Shown piece by piece: positions 1 to 10,252 of a DNA stretch of 64,000 nt (positions within the stretch are counted from its first letter, which is position 1; each line of letters starts with the position of its first letter). A model generated the notes under the pieces. The model was not told where the DNA came from. It made no database searches and saw only the letters and a list, made by a program, of their open reading frames with translations. Origin of the DNA: Ramazzottius varieornatus. Its lineage: Eukaryota > Tardigrada > Eutardigrada > Parachela > Ramazzottiidae. The stretch lies in contig BDGG01000002.1 of the NCBI GenBank assembly GCA_001949185.1, positions 6,724,772 to 6,788,771 on the forward strand, written 5' to 3'. A program made the position numbers and the translations under genes.

Positions 1-4
1 TTAG

Positions 5-930
5 GAGTGTGTAAAAAATCTAGAGTCAATGCTTCGCTCTCAAAGTCTGACCAATGCATCGGACATGGCGCATATACGCTCGCTGCAGCAAGCTTTAAGC
101 AAACAGGCGGAGCTCGGAGAGAATCTGACACAGGTTTGCCAACTGCAAACTAGTACTTCTCGTCCCCAGTGAAGAGCATTATTCACCATATTATTCCACA
201 GGTTGATTTCATGAAAGTAGAAATTGAGAACCGGTTGCTTGTCGAAGCTTTCGATAAGTCCAAGGCGGAAATTCAGAATACGAACCGTGAAAACAACGGA
301 ACCTCTATGGCTATCGCGGACTTCACTGTACGGTCTTCAGTTGTCACAGTTGATCATATTTGCAATAAACGTTTTCCTCTTCGTTGTTAGGGTCAGTCAA
401 TCGATCTTACCAAAGCCATTCAGGAAGGCCAGTCGAGGCTGGCAACCGAGAGGGAAATGATACGGAAGCTGAACATCGAGCGCGAAAGGATTGGTGACAT
501 ATTGGCAAAGCTCGAAAGCTGGATCCTCAAGGCAAAGGAACAAAACACAAGATGTCCTTCCATTGCCGTTTATATCCATGTAGAAAAAGACATCGAGCTT
601 TTAGAACAACTGTGTAAAGAGTCTGAACGGAAGCTACAAATCGTCGAGGTACCAATCAACTCTTCCTGAAGACTGTAGCTTCCGATCCGTAGTCTTCATT
701 CTTTATAGATGGCAAGCCGTGTAAGGCCCAGCTCGGCAGCAGCGTCCAGCATACCTCGTTTGTCCAGGGCTGAGTACTTACGGAAGAAGATCGATGCAAA
801 TCTACCGCAAAGACTGAGTGGACTTCACCAAGAGCCGTATGAAATATCGGCACTTCCCGAGATCGCCCTTTCGGAAATGATGCCGTCCTCGACGAAGGTT
901 CGAATCGATCCAAGACCACAGCTGGTTTGA
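5..930 (+). CDS. C-terminal exons of an unidentified coiled-coil protein (5' end outside window)
   Basis: Four exons join in frame, all at phase 0: about 5-132, 202-328, 391-648 and 709-930. Each junction has GT donors and AG acceptors, for example ACACAG|GTTTGC, and TTTATAG before the last exon. The joined product is rich in E, K, L and Q and reads as a coiled coil through the first three exons (for example GENLTQ, KAIQEGQSRL, ERIGDILAKLESW). The last 73 residues form a Ser/Arg-rich tail that opens MASRVRPSSAAASS and ends IDPRPQLV before TGA. I do not recognise the family; a cytoskeletal or ciliary coiled-coil protein is possible. The gene converges on the minus-strand Apaf-1-like gene, with only about 260 bp between the stop codons. 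The exons are well supported; the function is unknown. Confidence 0.6.
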
Positions 931-1191
931 ACTGTCTACTAACATTACGAACGACCACAATAAAGTCCTCTCTTACGTATTTACAAACCACCGTATATAC
1001 AATACAAGAATTAAAGAACGAGGAAGATATCAGCACGCATTCGAAACTGGAAAACTTGGGAGTTCAAAAAACGATGGAAATAGTTAGGAACTTAGGATGA
1101 AACATATTAGTAACGTTCTTAAAAAATTAAAAAAGGAATTTGAGCTGCATTATCACGCTTTGGTCCATCAAGTCAAAAAGAAGAATTATTA

Positions 1192-3971
1192 TTAAAAATC
1201 TTCCTCGTCGCGGTCGAAGTTATCGTTACGAAGACTGCGCATACTAAGTTTCTGCATGCCACCGGTAATATTGGGGTTGGAATGCGTTGCCTGGTTGTGA
1301 GCGTGGTTCTCTCTCAGGACAGGCACGTTTCTCGAGGACGGTTCTTCATCAGTAATGGCATGCAGTCCGTTCTCGACGGAGGCCAGGTTGGCTGGTTCAG
1401 AGTGGACTTCCTTCAGCGTCAATGACAGAACTGAGGGTGGACGGCTAGATGGGGAGCCAAAGCCACTTCTTCGACCGATTTCCAGGTTCTCCATTCCATG
1501 CAGGCTTTCAGCGTCACTCTCCGAAGCACGTCGACCCAAAGTCTGGATGTGGTCCTCCATAAAGCTTCTTCGGTTGGCACGGACTGGCGGCGAACTGAGC
1601 GCAAACTAAAATCAACATAAATTATAATTTCCATGTTTTATCACTGTGAATTCCCAACAGTATATCACCCCTAAATGGTCCATCATACAAATTATTACCG
1701 ATCAATGGGTAATAGCAAACAAACTCAGCAATATTTTTAAGCAATATTTTTAAGTGGCGCACGCTTTCAGCCAGTAACACCGAAAAGGTATGCCACTTTG
1801 GGAAGAGGAATCCCGTTGAATTTGTTTGCTGCCGCTCCTTTAGTTACGAATAGTATTGTACCTTTTCTCGGACTTCGCGTTCCAGCTCTTTCAATATCTT
1901 GTCCATGAACGGGTGTTGCTTCTTCAACAAGATGATGTCGACCAAGACAACTTCAGGTCCGGCGAACTCGAGGCGTCTGTCCAGAAATTCCCGATCTGCG
2001 TACAGCTGTTGAGCATCGGACAAGAGCTTACCCAAGCTCATGTGGTATCCAATGAAGCTATGGATGTAGAAGTCATTCTCAAGCAGGTGAAACTTTCCAT
2101 TACAAGCCGCGTGGTACTTGAAGTAGAGCTTTCTGTGCTTGTCAGCCAGAAGACTTTCCCGGGTTCTCTTAGCTTCTTCCTGTGGTACGCCGGAGCTTCC
2201 CCGAAAAGAAATGAAGGCACGAGCGTACTGCAGAATCAAGTCATGAAATCGGTACAGGTACGTTTTACGGACGGAACAGAATTCCTTGGTACAGATCGAG
2301 CTGTTGACGAAATTTGCCATTTCATCGTCGGTTACTTCGTCTTCTTGGAATCCCCATAACGTCCGGAAGACCGCAGTGGGAACTGGAACGTCTGCAAATT
2401 ATCCAGTTCGAATCACAACAAGCTGTCCGAATCAGCGACTGAGGTGAGAGGTAGAGCTTACCGTCGTCAAATACGGCAAAGTCGAAGAATTTCTCGCGGA
2501 GGTCGTCTTTCAGGCTTTCGACGCTGAGTCGAATGGCTTCGTCGATACTTTCGTGTTGGTAGTCGTTCCTGTGGCTTGTCATCTCCAGAACCGAACGGGG
2601 CGACTCTTCCAGCTTTCGAACGTAGTAGTCCCATCGTGGTCTGTGTTTCTGCTCCCGCAGCATACCGCCGATGAGAGCCATGACCATCGGGGACCCATGG
2701 CTTGTTTGATGGATGGTCACAGCCTGGTTAGGTAGTTCTGTGACAGAGCAGTCCATAACGCTCGCGAAGTATAACTGGGACTCGTCTTGGGTAAAGCCTT
2801 TGTCCACGCTGATCTTGGTAACCGGTCCCTTCACAGCGTCTACGATGTCCATCCTTCGCGAAGTGACCAAGACACACTAGAATAAGAAACGAAACGGTAC
2901 AGTGATGTATGTGTGACGATGTCAGGTGTTGGAATCGCATGACTTGACAACGTTATCGAAAATTACGTTGAGTCATCATGGGGAAAAAGCACCGGGTCGT
3001 GAGGTTTAAACCCCTACCAGGACCCCTTTTTCAGACTTTTTGCACCACTGGATTTAGTTTCCTGATCTAAGTCAATTTACCTTGAACGATACTTTGTCGA
3101 AGGCCCTGATGACTTCCGTATCCCAAACATCATCTAAGACAAGGGCGGAATTGGGGTGCTGCTGAGCCACCGCTTTGGCCAGTTGCGCCACAACCATTTC
3201 AATTTCGGATGGCGTCTTGAGTGCAGGATCTGATCTGTCATCGACCATGTGCTGCAGAGATCCCATCTTGACCAGCAGCTTGTCCTTACCCGGCTTCCCA
3301 ATGTCCAGCCAGTAAATGCCATCACTAAAGCACGTCTTCCAAATCTCGGGAGAGCGCAGAGCTGCAGCTGCGAGGTACGACTTGCCATTTCCGGGCATTC
3401 CATGAATGAGAACCTATATAACAATTGAAATTACTGACGTTTCCCTTAGGATTATTCGCTATTGTGTACTTATTACCCAATGGGTTCCATGATTCGCGCG
3501 GGTCTGCGCCTTCTGAGCCACGTAGATAATTTGGTCCTTAATCTTGAATTCGAATTCTTTCCGGGACACAAAGAGCGACGGTTCTCCGGGTACGAGTCCT
3601 GCTTTCAGATGGTTCGTCCGGGCACCGTCTTCCTGACAGTGATACAGCATATCGAGGTACTCCTCCAGCCGTTGGGCGGCGTGCTCATATTCGCTGTCCC
3701 GCAAACACTGCAGGAACTTGTCCACGTTATGCGGAGACGGCCTGGCGATGATGACATCCAAGAGTATGGACATGCGCACCGAGTTCTGCGAAGTTCCTTC
3801 GATCGATGGAGCCGCGAAGATTCTCGAGCATTCTTCCTGCGACAGCAGCTCGTATTCTTGGACTTTTGGAAGAACATCGGTCACGTTGACATCGTCCCGT
3901 AATCGCTGGATGATATCTCCGCACTGGAAGACTCGAAAAGACGTTCCTTCAAAGGATTTTGGAACGGCCAT
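1192..3971 (-). CDS. Apaf-1/CED-4 family apoptosome protein without WD40 repeats
   Basis: Family members bind (d)ATP, oligomerise and activate caspases through CARD-CARD contacts. Exons in gene order: about 3971-3477 (CARD and linker), 3413-3081 (P-loop to Walker B), 2878-2462, 2392-1860 and 1606-1192. The CARD region includes VQEYELLSQEECSRIFA and is followed by the linker LFVSRKEFEFKI, matching the VFVTRKKLV segment of Apaf-1. The NB-ARC domain has the P-loop HGMPGNGKSY, Walker B ALVLDDVWD, sensor CVLVTSRR and GSPMVMALIGGMLRE. The winged helix has YRFHDLILQYA, the MHD-like position, and a helical domain follows (FIGYHMSLGKLL). After REK the last exon (FALSSPPVRANRR...) is a low-complexity, Ser/Arg/Glu-rich tail of about 137 residues ending DRDEEDF. 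No WD40 follows, and the next gene starts about 260 bp away on the other strand. ATG at 3971 is the first Met that keeps the whole CARD; an in-frame upstream Met is possible. Confidence 0.88.
1752..1800. repeat. Foldback repeat, copy 1
   Basis: The left arm AAGTGGCGCACG and an imperfect right arm TATGCCACTT enclose a CTTTCAGCCAGTAACACCG loop. The copy lies in the last intron of the Apaf-1-like gene and is preceded by a 13-bp direct duplication, GCAATATTTTTAA. Confidence 0.75.
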
Positions 3972-4790
3972 AGTGCACGTCTTCTTTCGAGCAATCTGGT
4001 GTGAACAAACTTGCAGAATATATAATCGAAAACCAAAAAATTGCAAATTCGACCACCGTTTCGTTACCGCATGGTTTTCTTACCTGGAGACTATATAGAT
4101 CCACGATACTAATCAGTGGATCGGAAGCGGATTCCGGGAGACCGCTTGCGATATAGATTCATCGTGGCTTGACTTCCGATCTGGAAACTGGAGTTGAGAC
4201 TTTGATTCCCACCTGCTGTCGCTTTGCAATTGAAGGCACTCAGGGTGCTTAGAGCGTGATTCCGGTCTGTTGAAGTGCTATCCAAACAAATGTTTAGCGA
4301 GATAATTTCAGGATGACTGCACAAGTGCATGTGGCGATAGCACAGGTGAATCCCACGAGTCTATCAGAGGACAAAAGGCATTTCGTCTACGGTAGGCAAA
4401 GTCATGTTAATGACATCACTCACTGTTATGATCTCATCCAGCGGTGGACGGGCGATTTATTCAGCATAATATCGAAAATCATGGAACTGCCACCTACGAT
4501 CTGTCGAAGACCGGTACAACAGGGAAACTTTGTTATCAGTGTGCGAATCCTGCCTTTCGAACAGGAGACCCGGTATTCGATAGTTATTCCAAACGGTATT
4601 TTTCATATAAAAGGTATTGATTGACTGATTGCCGTTCCAAAGTTGGGCTGCGCTTGAAGTTGCGAAGCCGTTCCGTGTTTGGAACGGCGTCGCACCAGTC
4701 TACCGCTGATCTTATTTAGCATGTGCCAGAGGCATGAGTCATCCGCTAGATATTTGTTTCACTTGTATACAAACAGTCGTCAAACGAGCC
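3972..4790. other. Gap between Apaf-1-like gene and possible CNG 5' exons
   Basis: This is probably the 5' UTR and promoter side of the minus-strand Apaf-1-like gene. Short ORFs exist on both strands, but none resembles a known protein or joins well to a neighbour. Confidence 0.4.
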
Positions 4791-5765
4791 AATCAACAAG
4801 ACCCAATCAACCGTCGTGGAATCTGTCAATCTGTATTTTGATGATGGAGAAAGTTTTATGGACCAGCGGAACCGGAAGTCACGTTCGTCCATCTTTGATT
4901 CTTTTATATCTCATTGTTCTCTTCCCTTCGGAATTACCTACCCTCTCTGTCTGCAGAAGACAACATCTACGGATCAATAGGTGAATCTGCGACGGACATG
5001 GACGTTCCTCGATGTTACAGAGGTGAGCTGGCCGTGATCACGTTATGAGAATGATCTCTTCTTAGTTTCTGATTAACGTTGTTCCAACTGCGGCCTTTCG
5101 GGTTGGATTCAGTTCAAGCGGAGTTGCAAGGTGGAGAGCACTGCTCAGGTGTTGTACCTAAGTTTCGCTCCTGAAAATTAACTTTCATCTTATTGTGTAC
5201 TCTAGATTTCTGATGTCCCTCTTTGGACCAGTCAGCGAGTCACAACTCAAAAGAGCGGCAACGTTTCGCAGTGACGACTATCTCTCGTCGGCAAACGCCC
5301 CGCGGTTTGGCAATCGATCGTCCGGCTGCAGTCAGTACACTCCGAGAGGTTGATGAGCGACTTATTATGGAGGGCGTCGGTCGGCAAATATACAGGTAGG
5401 TAATTGAAGATCGATCGCGGATAACGATCAGTAAGATCCACCGGAAGTCACACTGGGACTAATCACGCATCCACCATCGAGTTACCGTTTTCAGCATCAG
5501 TGATGATGTAGAACCCGGTATGGCTGATAGAGGCGCTAAGTAAGGAGAAAGTCTGGAACCGGAGGAAGCTTCCGCCGCTGGACACCGCCGGGATAAGACA
5601 GACTTGTGCGGTTTCCTGTCTAGGGATGGAATGAATTGTGGGCAGAATATCCACTTCCCCTCCGCGGACCGCGATACTTACGTGGTAATAACTTGAAATC
5701 TTGTTTAGCAATACGTGAGTAAGCAGCCGAAACACCGTGGTTGTCCCACTGCGGTTTTATGCATT
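4791..5765 (+). other. Possible 5' coding exons of the CNG channel gene
   Basis: Two stretches look like exons bounded by usable splice sites. One lies at about 4960-5021, after TGTCTGCAG and before GAG|GTGAGC, and reads IYGSIGESATDMDVPRCYRG. The other lies at about 5207-5350, after TACTCTAG, and reads SLFGPVSESQLKRAATF and further with low-complexity polar residues. A third, short one at about 5493-5537 lies after GTTTTCAG and before AAG|TAAGGA. The composition suits the disordered cytoplasmic N-terminus of a channel subunit, and the channel gene 1.2 kb downstream on the same strand lacks such a region if it starts at 6951. Nothing in the sequence itself proves the link. Confidence 0.25.
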
Positions 5766-6950
5766 AGCCGCACCGTCTTTAACCAGGCTACAGTACTATG
5801 ATGTGTGTGACACCTTATTCATGTCGTAAGTTGCAGGAACGCGGATTCAAGGATGGCGGGAAATGTACCTCGCACCTCTTACCGATGCTTTGTCTGTTCA
5901 GATGGTGCGGCGAACTGAAGTTCGTATCACGTAGTAGTAGGCACGTGCTTGGGCATACTGTGTACTGCGTTTCTGTGTTAAGGTTCATGTCGAGAGTCGA
6001 GACTTGCTGTTATGAACCGCCTCAACAACCTTTTGCACATTGTACTGGTCACGTAGGTCTTTGCATGGTTCTGATGTCCTAAACAGTCTGAAACAGAGGA
6101 TAGGGTATAGTTTCAAGTAGTGATGTGGTTCGTTTAGCACGAATTCTGTGGAGCCGGAAGTGCATGTCAAAGGCGGCCCCTTTCTTCCTGTCGCATGGGC
6201 GAAATGACTGCACGATCCATAAAGACTATAATAAGGCTGGCGCTTCAGTATCGTCTTTCGATATGCGTGTGGTCTCCTGTCTTTTAAGTCTGTCGGTCGA
6301 CGATATCATCACGATAATAATCAAACATAATCCGTTAATTATAGGCGTATGGATTCCACTCCAGCTGACGTATCCGTACGGGGACCTCGAACAACCATGG
6401 CTGGGAGGCCCTCGCTTGCCGTAATGTCGAACAGATGCTGAAGCACGCTAACATGACTTACCAGCGCCGCTCGATTAACAGTAAGTACAATCATAGTCTG
6501 TGTAAAGATGAACATTTGACGTTAGTACTCCACTTTCAATCCTCTGCGTTACGCGTTACTGTTGCCGTACGTTTGCCCGCCTCTTTCAGTGAGAACCCTA
6601 TGGGAGAGAGCTTTACTTAGCACCCGCGTAAGCTCCATCATCCCTCGGCGCGGGACGTTGAGTGCGCGTGCGACAGTGACTTGTGATGAGATGGGATGAG
6701 TCTGTAAAAGCTGGCTCACCGGTTGATTACCTGCCCACATACCGCATGCACTACTCCTCTTTTCCCCCCTATCCCACCCTTTATGGATACAATACTGCAT
6801 CGATTTGCATGTTGCGCGATGCCGTCACCAGAAGCGCTGTCTATATATGTCAGTAACGATAAATACGGCTCCTTACTGATCCTGAAAATTCAGTGGAACA
6901 AGAACCCACGATGAGGAGCGTTTCAGGCACCGGCTTCTTGATTTTGAGAG
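5766..6950. other. No gene recognised
   Basis: Only short unrelated ORFs occur here. The stretch may be an intron or 5' UTR of the CNG channel gene. Confidence 0.35.
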
Positions 6951-9900
6951 ATGGCAGACTGGCTCAAGTTGTCTTGCCTACCTAATCTGGACCCTTATGG
7001 GAAACCTTATTTTACGTGGCTCTGTATTATCTCCTTCAGTGTCATGTACAACTGGGTGACCATTCCGCTCAGAATGGCTTATGATCAAGCAAAGAACCCA
7101 TATTGGTTCATTCCTGACTACCTCTGTGATACGCTGTACTGGATGGATATCGGTGTCAACTTTATCATCAGTAAGTTTATTAGCTCAGGAAGTTTACAGA
7201 TTGCTGTTTACAGAATGAATTTGCGGCTGTTCGCAACATGCACGCAACATTTCGTAACAAGAATCAAGTCTTCTCTCAGCACTTGGTTCCTCACAAGTAA
7301 TACTGCCGAGCTGATGATTGACTGAAAGAACTGGGCATCAAAAACGATGCAGAAAGGACATACTGTACGTAGGAATGCAAATCTATAGTGCAAAGTGGCT
7401 GGGGCTTGCTTGTCAGGTTCATAACCGCGGACTGGCGATCGATTATGCCAATCTGGCAATTGCGGCCTGGCTGCTCGTCAAAGAACGTGCACAGTGTTTA
7501 AAATGCCGTCATTTTCTTGAAAGCTGTTTTGATGCACATGTCATAGTCCATAAACCCTGCCAGGCTTCCCGCTGGTAATTTGGTAAATGTACATTGTAGC
7601 TGAGTCAGCTGAGATGGTTTGCCGTTGAAATTTTCTTGCTCCAAGGATGAGAATGACGGGAAGCCGTACGAGATCGGAGAATTCACTGTATACAAAAAAA
7701 ACACTAGTTCCGTGTTGCGGCCAACCAGTCGAGCGTAAGACCGGATGTGCTTCCGTTGGTTACAAAAGAGGGCTGAAACGGTTGCATGCTTTCGGAGAAG
7801 AGAAATAACTAAGTGATTTCCACGTTATCTGAAAACTGGAAAACTAACTGTAGAGAAAATCGATTGTGTCACGAAAACACTGTCAAAACTTTCGATTATA
7901 CCAAGAAATATGTAAGTAGGACGAGTTTTGGATGGAACGCGTAGAGCACTTTGGAGGTCGTGAAGAAGTTCATGTGGCTGAATGGCCAAGGTTCGATGGT
8001 TTACAGGCACTCCTCGACTCGGACTTCCGGAGATGGATCTCAAGTACTCTCGAGACCTCTATCTAAAGAGCTGGACGTTCCTGTTAGACGTGATCAGTAT
8101 CTTGCCTACCGACCTAGTCTTCCTCATCTACCCGGCGCAAGGCGTCATGATGTTTTTCCGCCTAAATCGCCTCTTCCGCGTTCACCGAGTAAGTCCCCAT
8201 CATCTTGCAGATTTCTCACAGTGAAACCTCGCGAGGCGCGACCGTCCTTTTTCTTTAAAGGTGCCCGAGTGGTTCGACTACGTTATAAGTCATTCCACGT
8301 TTCCAATTGTTTTTCGTTTCGGACGAATGTTGTTATACATACTCGTTCTCATCCACCTCACAGTAAGTCTCAGTCTAGGAAGTAACAAGTGGAATTATCC
8401 TGATGATTTTCTAATCATTTCCTTATTAACCGCAGAGTTGTGCCTACTACGCCATGAACGTGTGGATCGGCTTTGGGAGTGATAACTGGACCATCCCGGA
8501 TTTCACCAAAACAAATAGCACCGAAGGATATTTCGTTAGTCTGTACATCCGGTGCTTTCACTGGGCTACTGTGATTTTGTCGGACGAGGGAGACAACTCT
8601 CGTGCGTAATTGCCATCATTACCTTTCCTGAGTAGACGTCTTCCTGCGCTGTTTTACGGTCATTTCATCCGTCTTGATATTTTTAGGGGCATCTCTGGTA
8701 ATCGAGCTGGTTTTCCGAGGCTGCCTTACCCTGCAAGGTCATATCCTCGTGGGAACCATCATCGCCATCGTCGCGTCAATCTTTGCCACGGTTAATGTCA
8801 AGCAAAAACGATTCCGCCATCAGGTTTGTCGCTGAAAAGGATTTCCGAATCAATATCTGGTGGTCGGACTGTTCGGCAAATGAGTTCATGCATATGGTTC
8901 TCCCAAATGACGCACGCACTCAGCCAGTAACGATGAAAAAGTGCGCCACTTGGAACAGCGATCTGGGTGATGTCATTTGCCGACGTCCCAATTTTCTTCA
9001 CGTTCTGAAACTCCGCTCTTTTACAGTTGGACGGGATCAAGAAATACATGCGATATAGGCATGTCGATATGGATATGCAGCACCGCGTTTTCGAATGGGC
9101 GTCGTTCATGTGGGAAGGCAAGAAGTTCCGCGACAATGAAGCGGACCTGCAAATATTGCCGGTTCCCTTGCAAAAGGTGTTGCTGATTGCAGCGCATATG
9201 GATACCTTTCAAGTGAGTTTGATCTACAATACAAGTACTCATTGTATATTCAGCCTTCAACCTGAACGCGAACCTGGATGTATGGCGCGTCAGATTGTAA
9301 ACAATGTGCGTGAACGTCATGGTCCTGGGTCCACCGGACGTCGAATTATGTATATGTGTATATTTAGAGAGTGAAGCTGTTTGACGACTGCGAGCCCCAG
9401 TTCCTCGAGGTATCTATTACCGTTTCCAAGTTACTAGTGGGACGCCGGCAACTGACTTGAACTGGATTGTTTCCCCAAGCAGCCACACTTTCGGTCAAAA
9501 CTATGCACACGTGCGCCACTTGGGAAAAACGATCTGGTTCGAATCAGTTGTCCACTTCTCGGTTATTAAGTCTAGCTCTTCATCGTTTAGCCTTTGCTTT
9601 GTGTAGGAGCTCATCATGCGCCTGGAACCACAAGTGTTCTGTCCCGGAGACCTAATCTGCCGGAAAGGAGACGTGGGTCGGGAGATGTACGTTTGTCGGA
9701 CAGGCACCTTGCAGGTTGTCTCGGACGAAGGCCAGATTTTCGCGACTCTTGGGTACGGCACAAATTTTCCTAATTTGGTGTCAAGTCTGTTTGGTCGGAC
9801 GTTGAGTGATTGCCATTTTCAGACAGGGAAGCGTCTTTGGGGAGATTAGCCTCCTAAGTATTTTTACAAGCCAGCAGAATCGCCGTACAGCCAACATCCG

Positions 9901-10252
9901 CTCTTTCTCCTACGCTGAGCTCTTCAGTCTTTCCAGTGCCAATTTCAAAGAAGTGCTAGAGAGCTTTCCAATAGCCAGGAAAAAGATGATTGCCAAGAGT
10001 CAGGAGATGCTGAAAGATCAGTCTGTTCGGGAAGTGGAGCACAATGATGCAGACGACGACGATGCTCTACTAATGAAATTAGCATCACTGCAGGATATTG
10101 CTCAAAACACTACTTTACTAATTGAAACCTTCACCAAGACCTTGGTGGAAGACACCTCAAGACTCAAAAAGCGTCTAGCCATACTGGAAGAAAGGAAGCG
10201 CCGATCCCATCACCCCCCGCGGAAGCCTAAATCTCTTGCTCAAGACTCTTGA
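6951..10252 (+). CDS. Cyclic-nucleotide-gated cation channel subunit, CNGB-like, with a divergent pore
   Basis: CNG channels are tetrameric plasma-membrane cation channels opened by cAMP or cGMP. The first exon (6951-7169) encodes S1-S2 with the family motif NLDPYGKPYFTWL and VMYNWVTIPLRMAYD. S3-S4 is at about 8033-8188 (LDVISILPTDLVF, FFRLNRLFRVHR), S5 at 8261-8362, the pore at 8436-8601 and S6 at 8687-8827. The C-linker starts LDGIKKYMRYRHV. The cyclic-nucleotide-binding domain reads QVFCPGDLICRKGDVGREMY, then QGSVFGEISLLS and NRRTANIRS, so the phosphate-binding cassette and its Arg are present. A short coiled coil near LMKLASLQDIAQN precedes the stop. RCFHWA at the pore entry is closest to the CNGB type, but the filter is not TIGG or TIGE (see findings). 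I could not place the S2-S3 linker exon between 7170 and 8007. ATG 6951 is the first Met of this exon; upstream exons are possible. Confidence 0.85.
8901..9000. repeat. Foldback repeat, copy 2
   Basis: It has a degraded left arm (AATGACGCACG), the loop CACTCAGCCAGTAACG and a right arm GTGCGCCACTTGG followed by ACGATCTGG-like sequence. It sits in the CNG intron just before the C-linker exon. Confidence 0.75.
9471..9548. repeat. Foldback repeat, copy 3 (left arm eroded)
   Basis: The right arm ACGTGCGCCACTTGGGAAAA and the following CGATCTGGTTCGA are intact; the left arm is degenerate. It lies in the CNG intron before the nucleotide-binding-domain exon. Confidence 0.7.
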
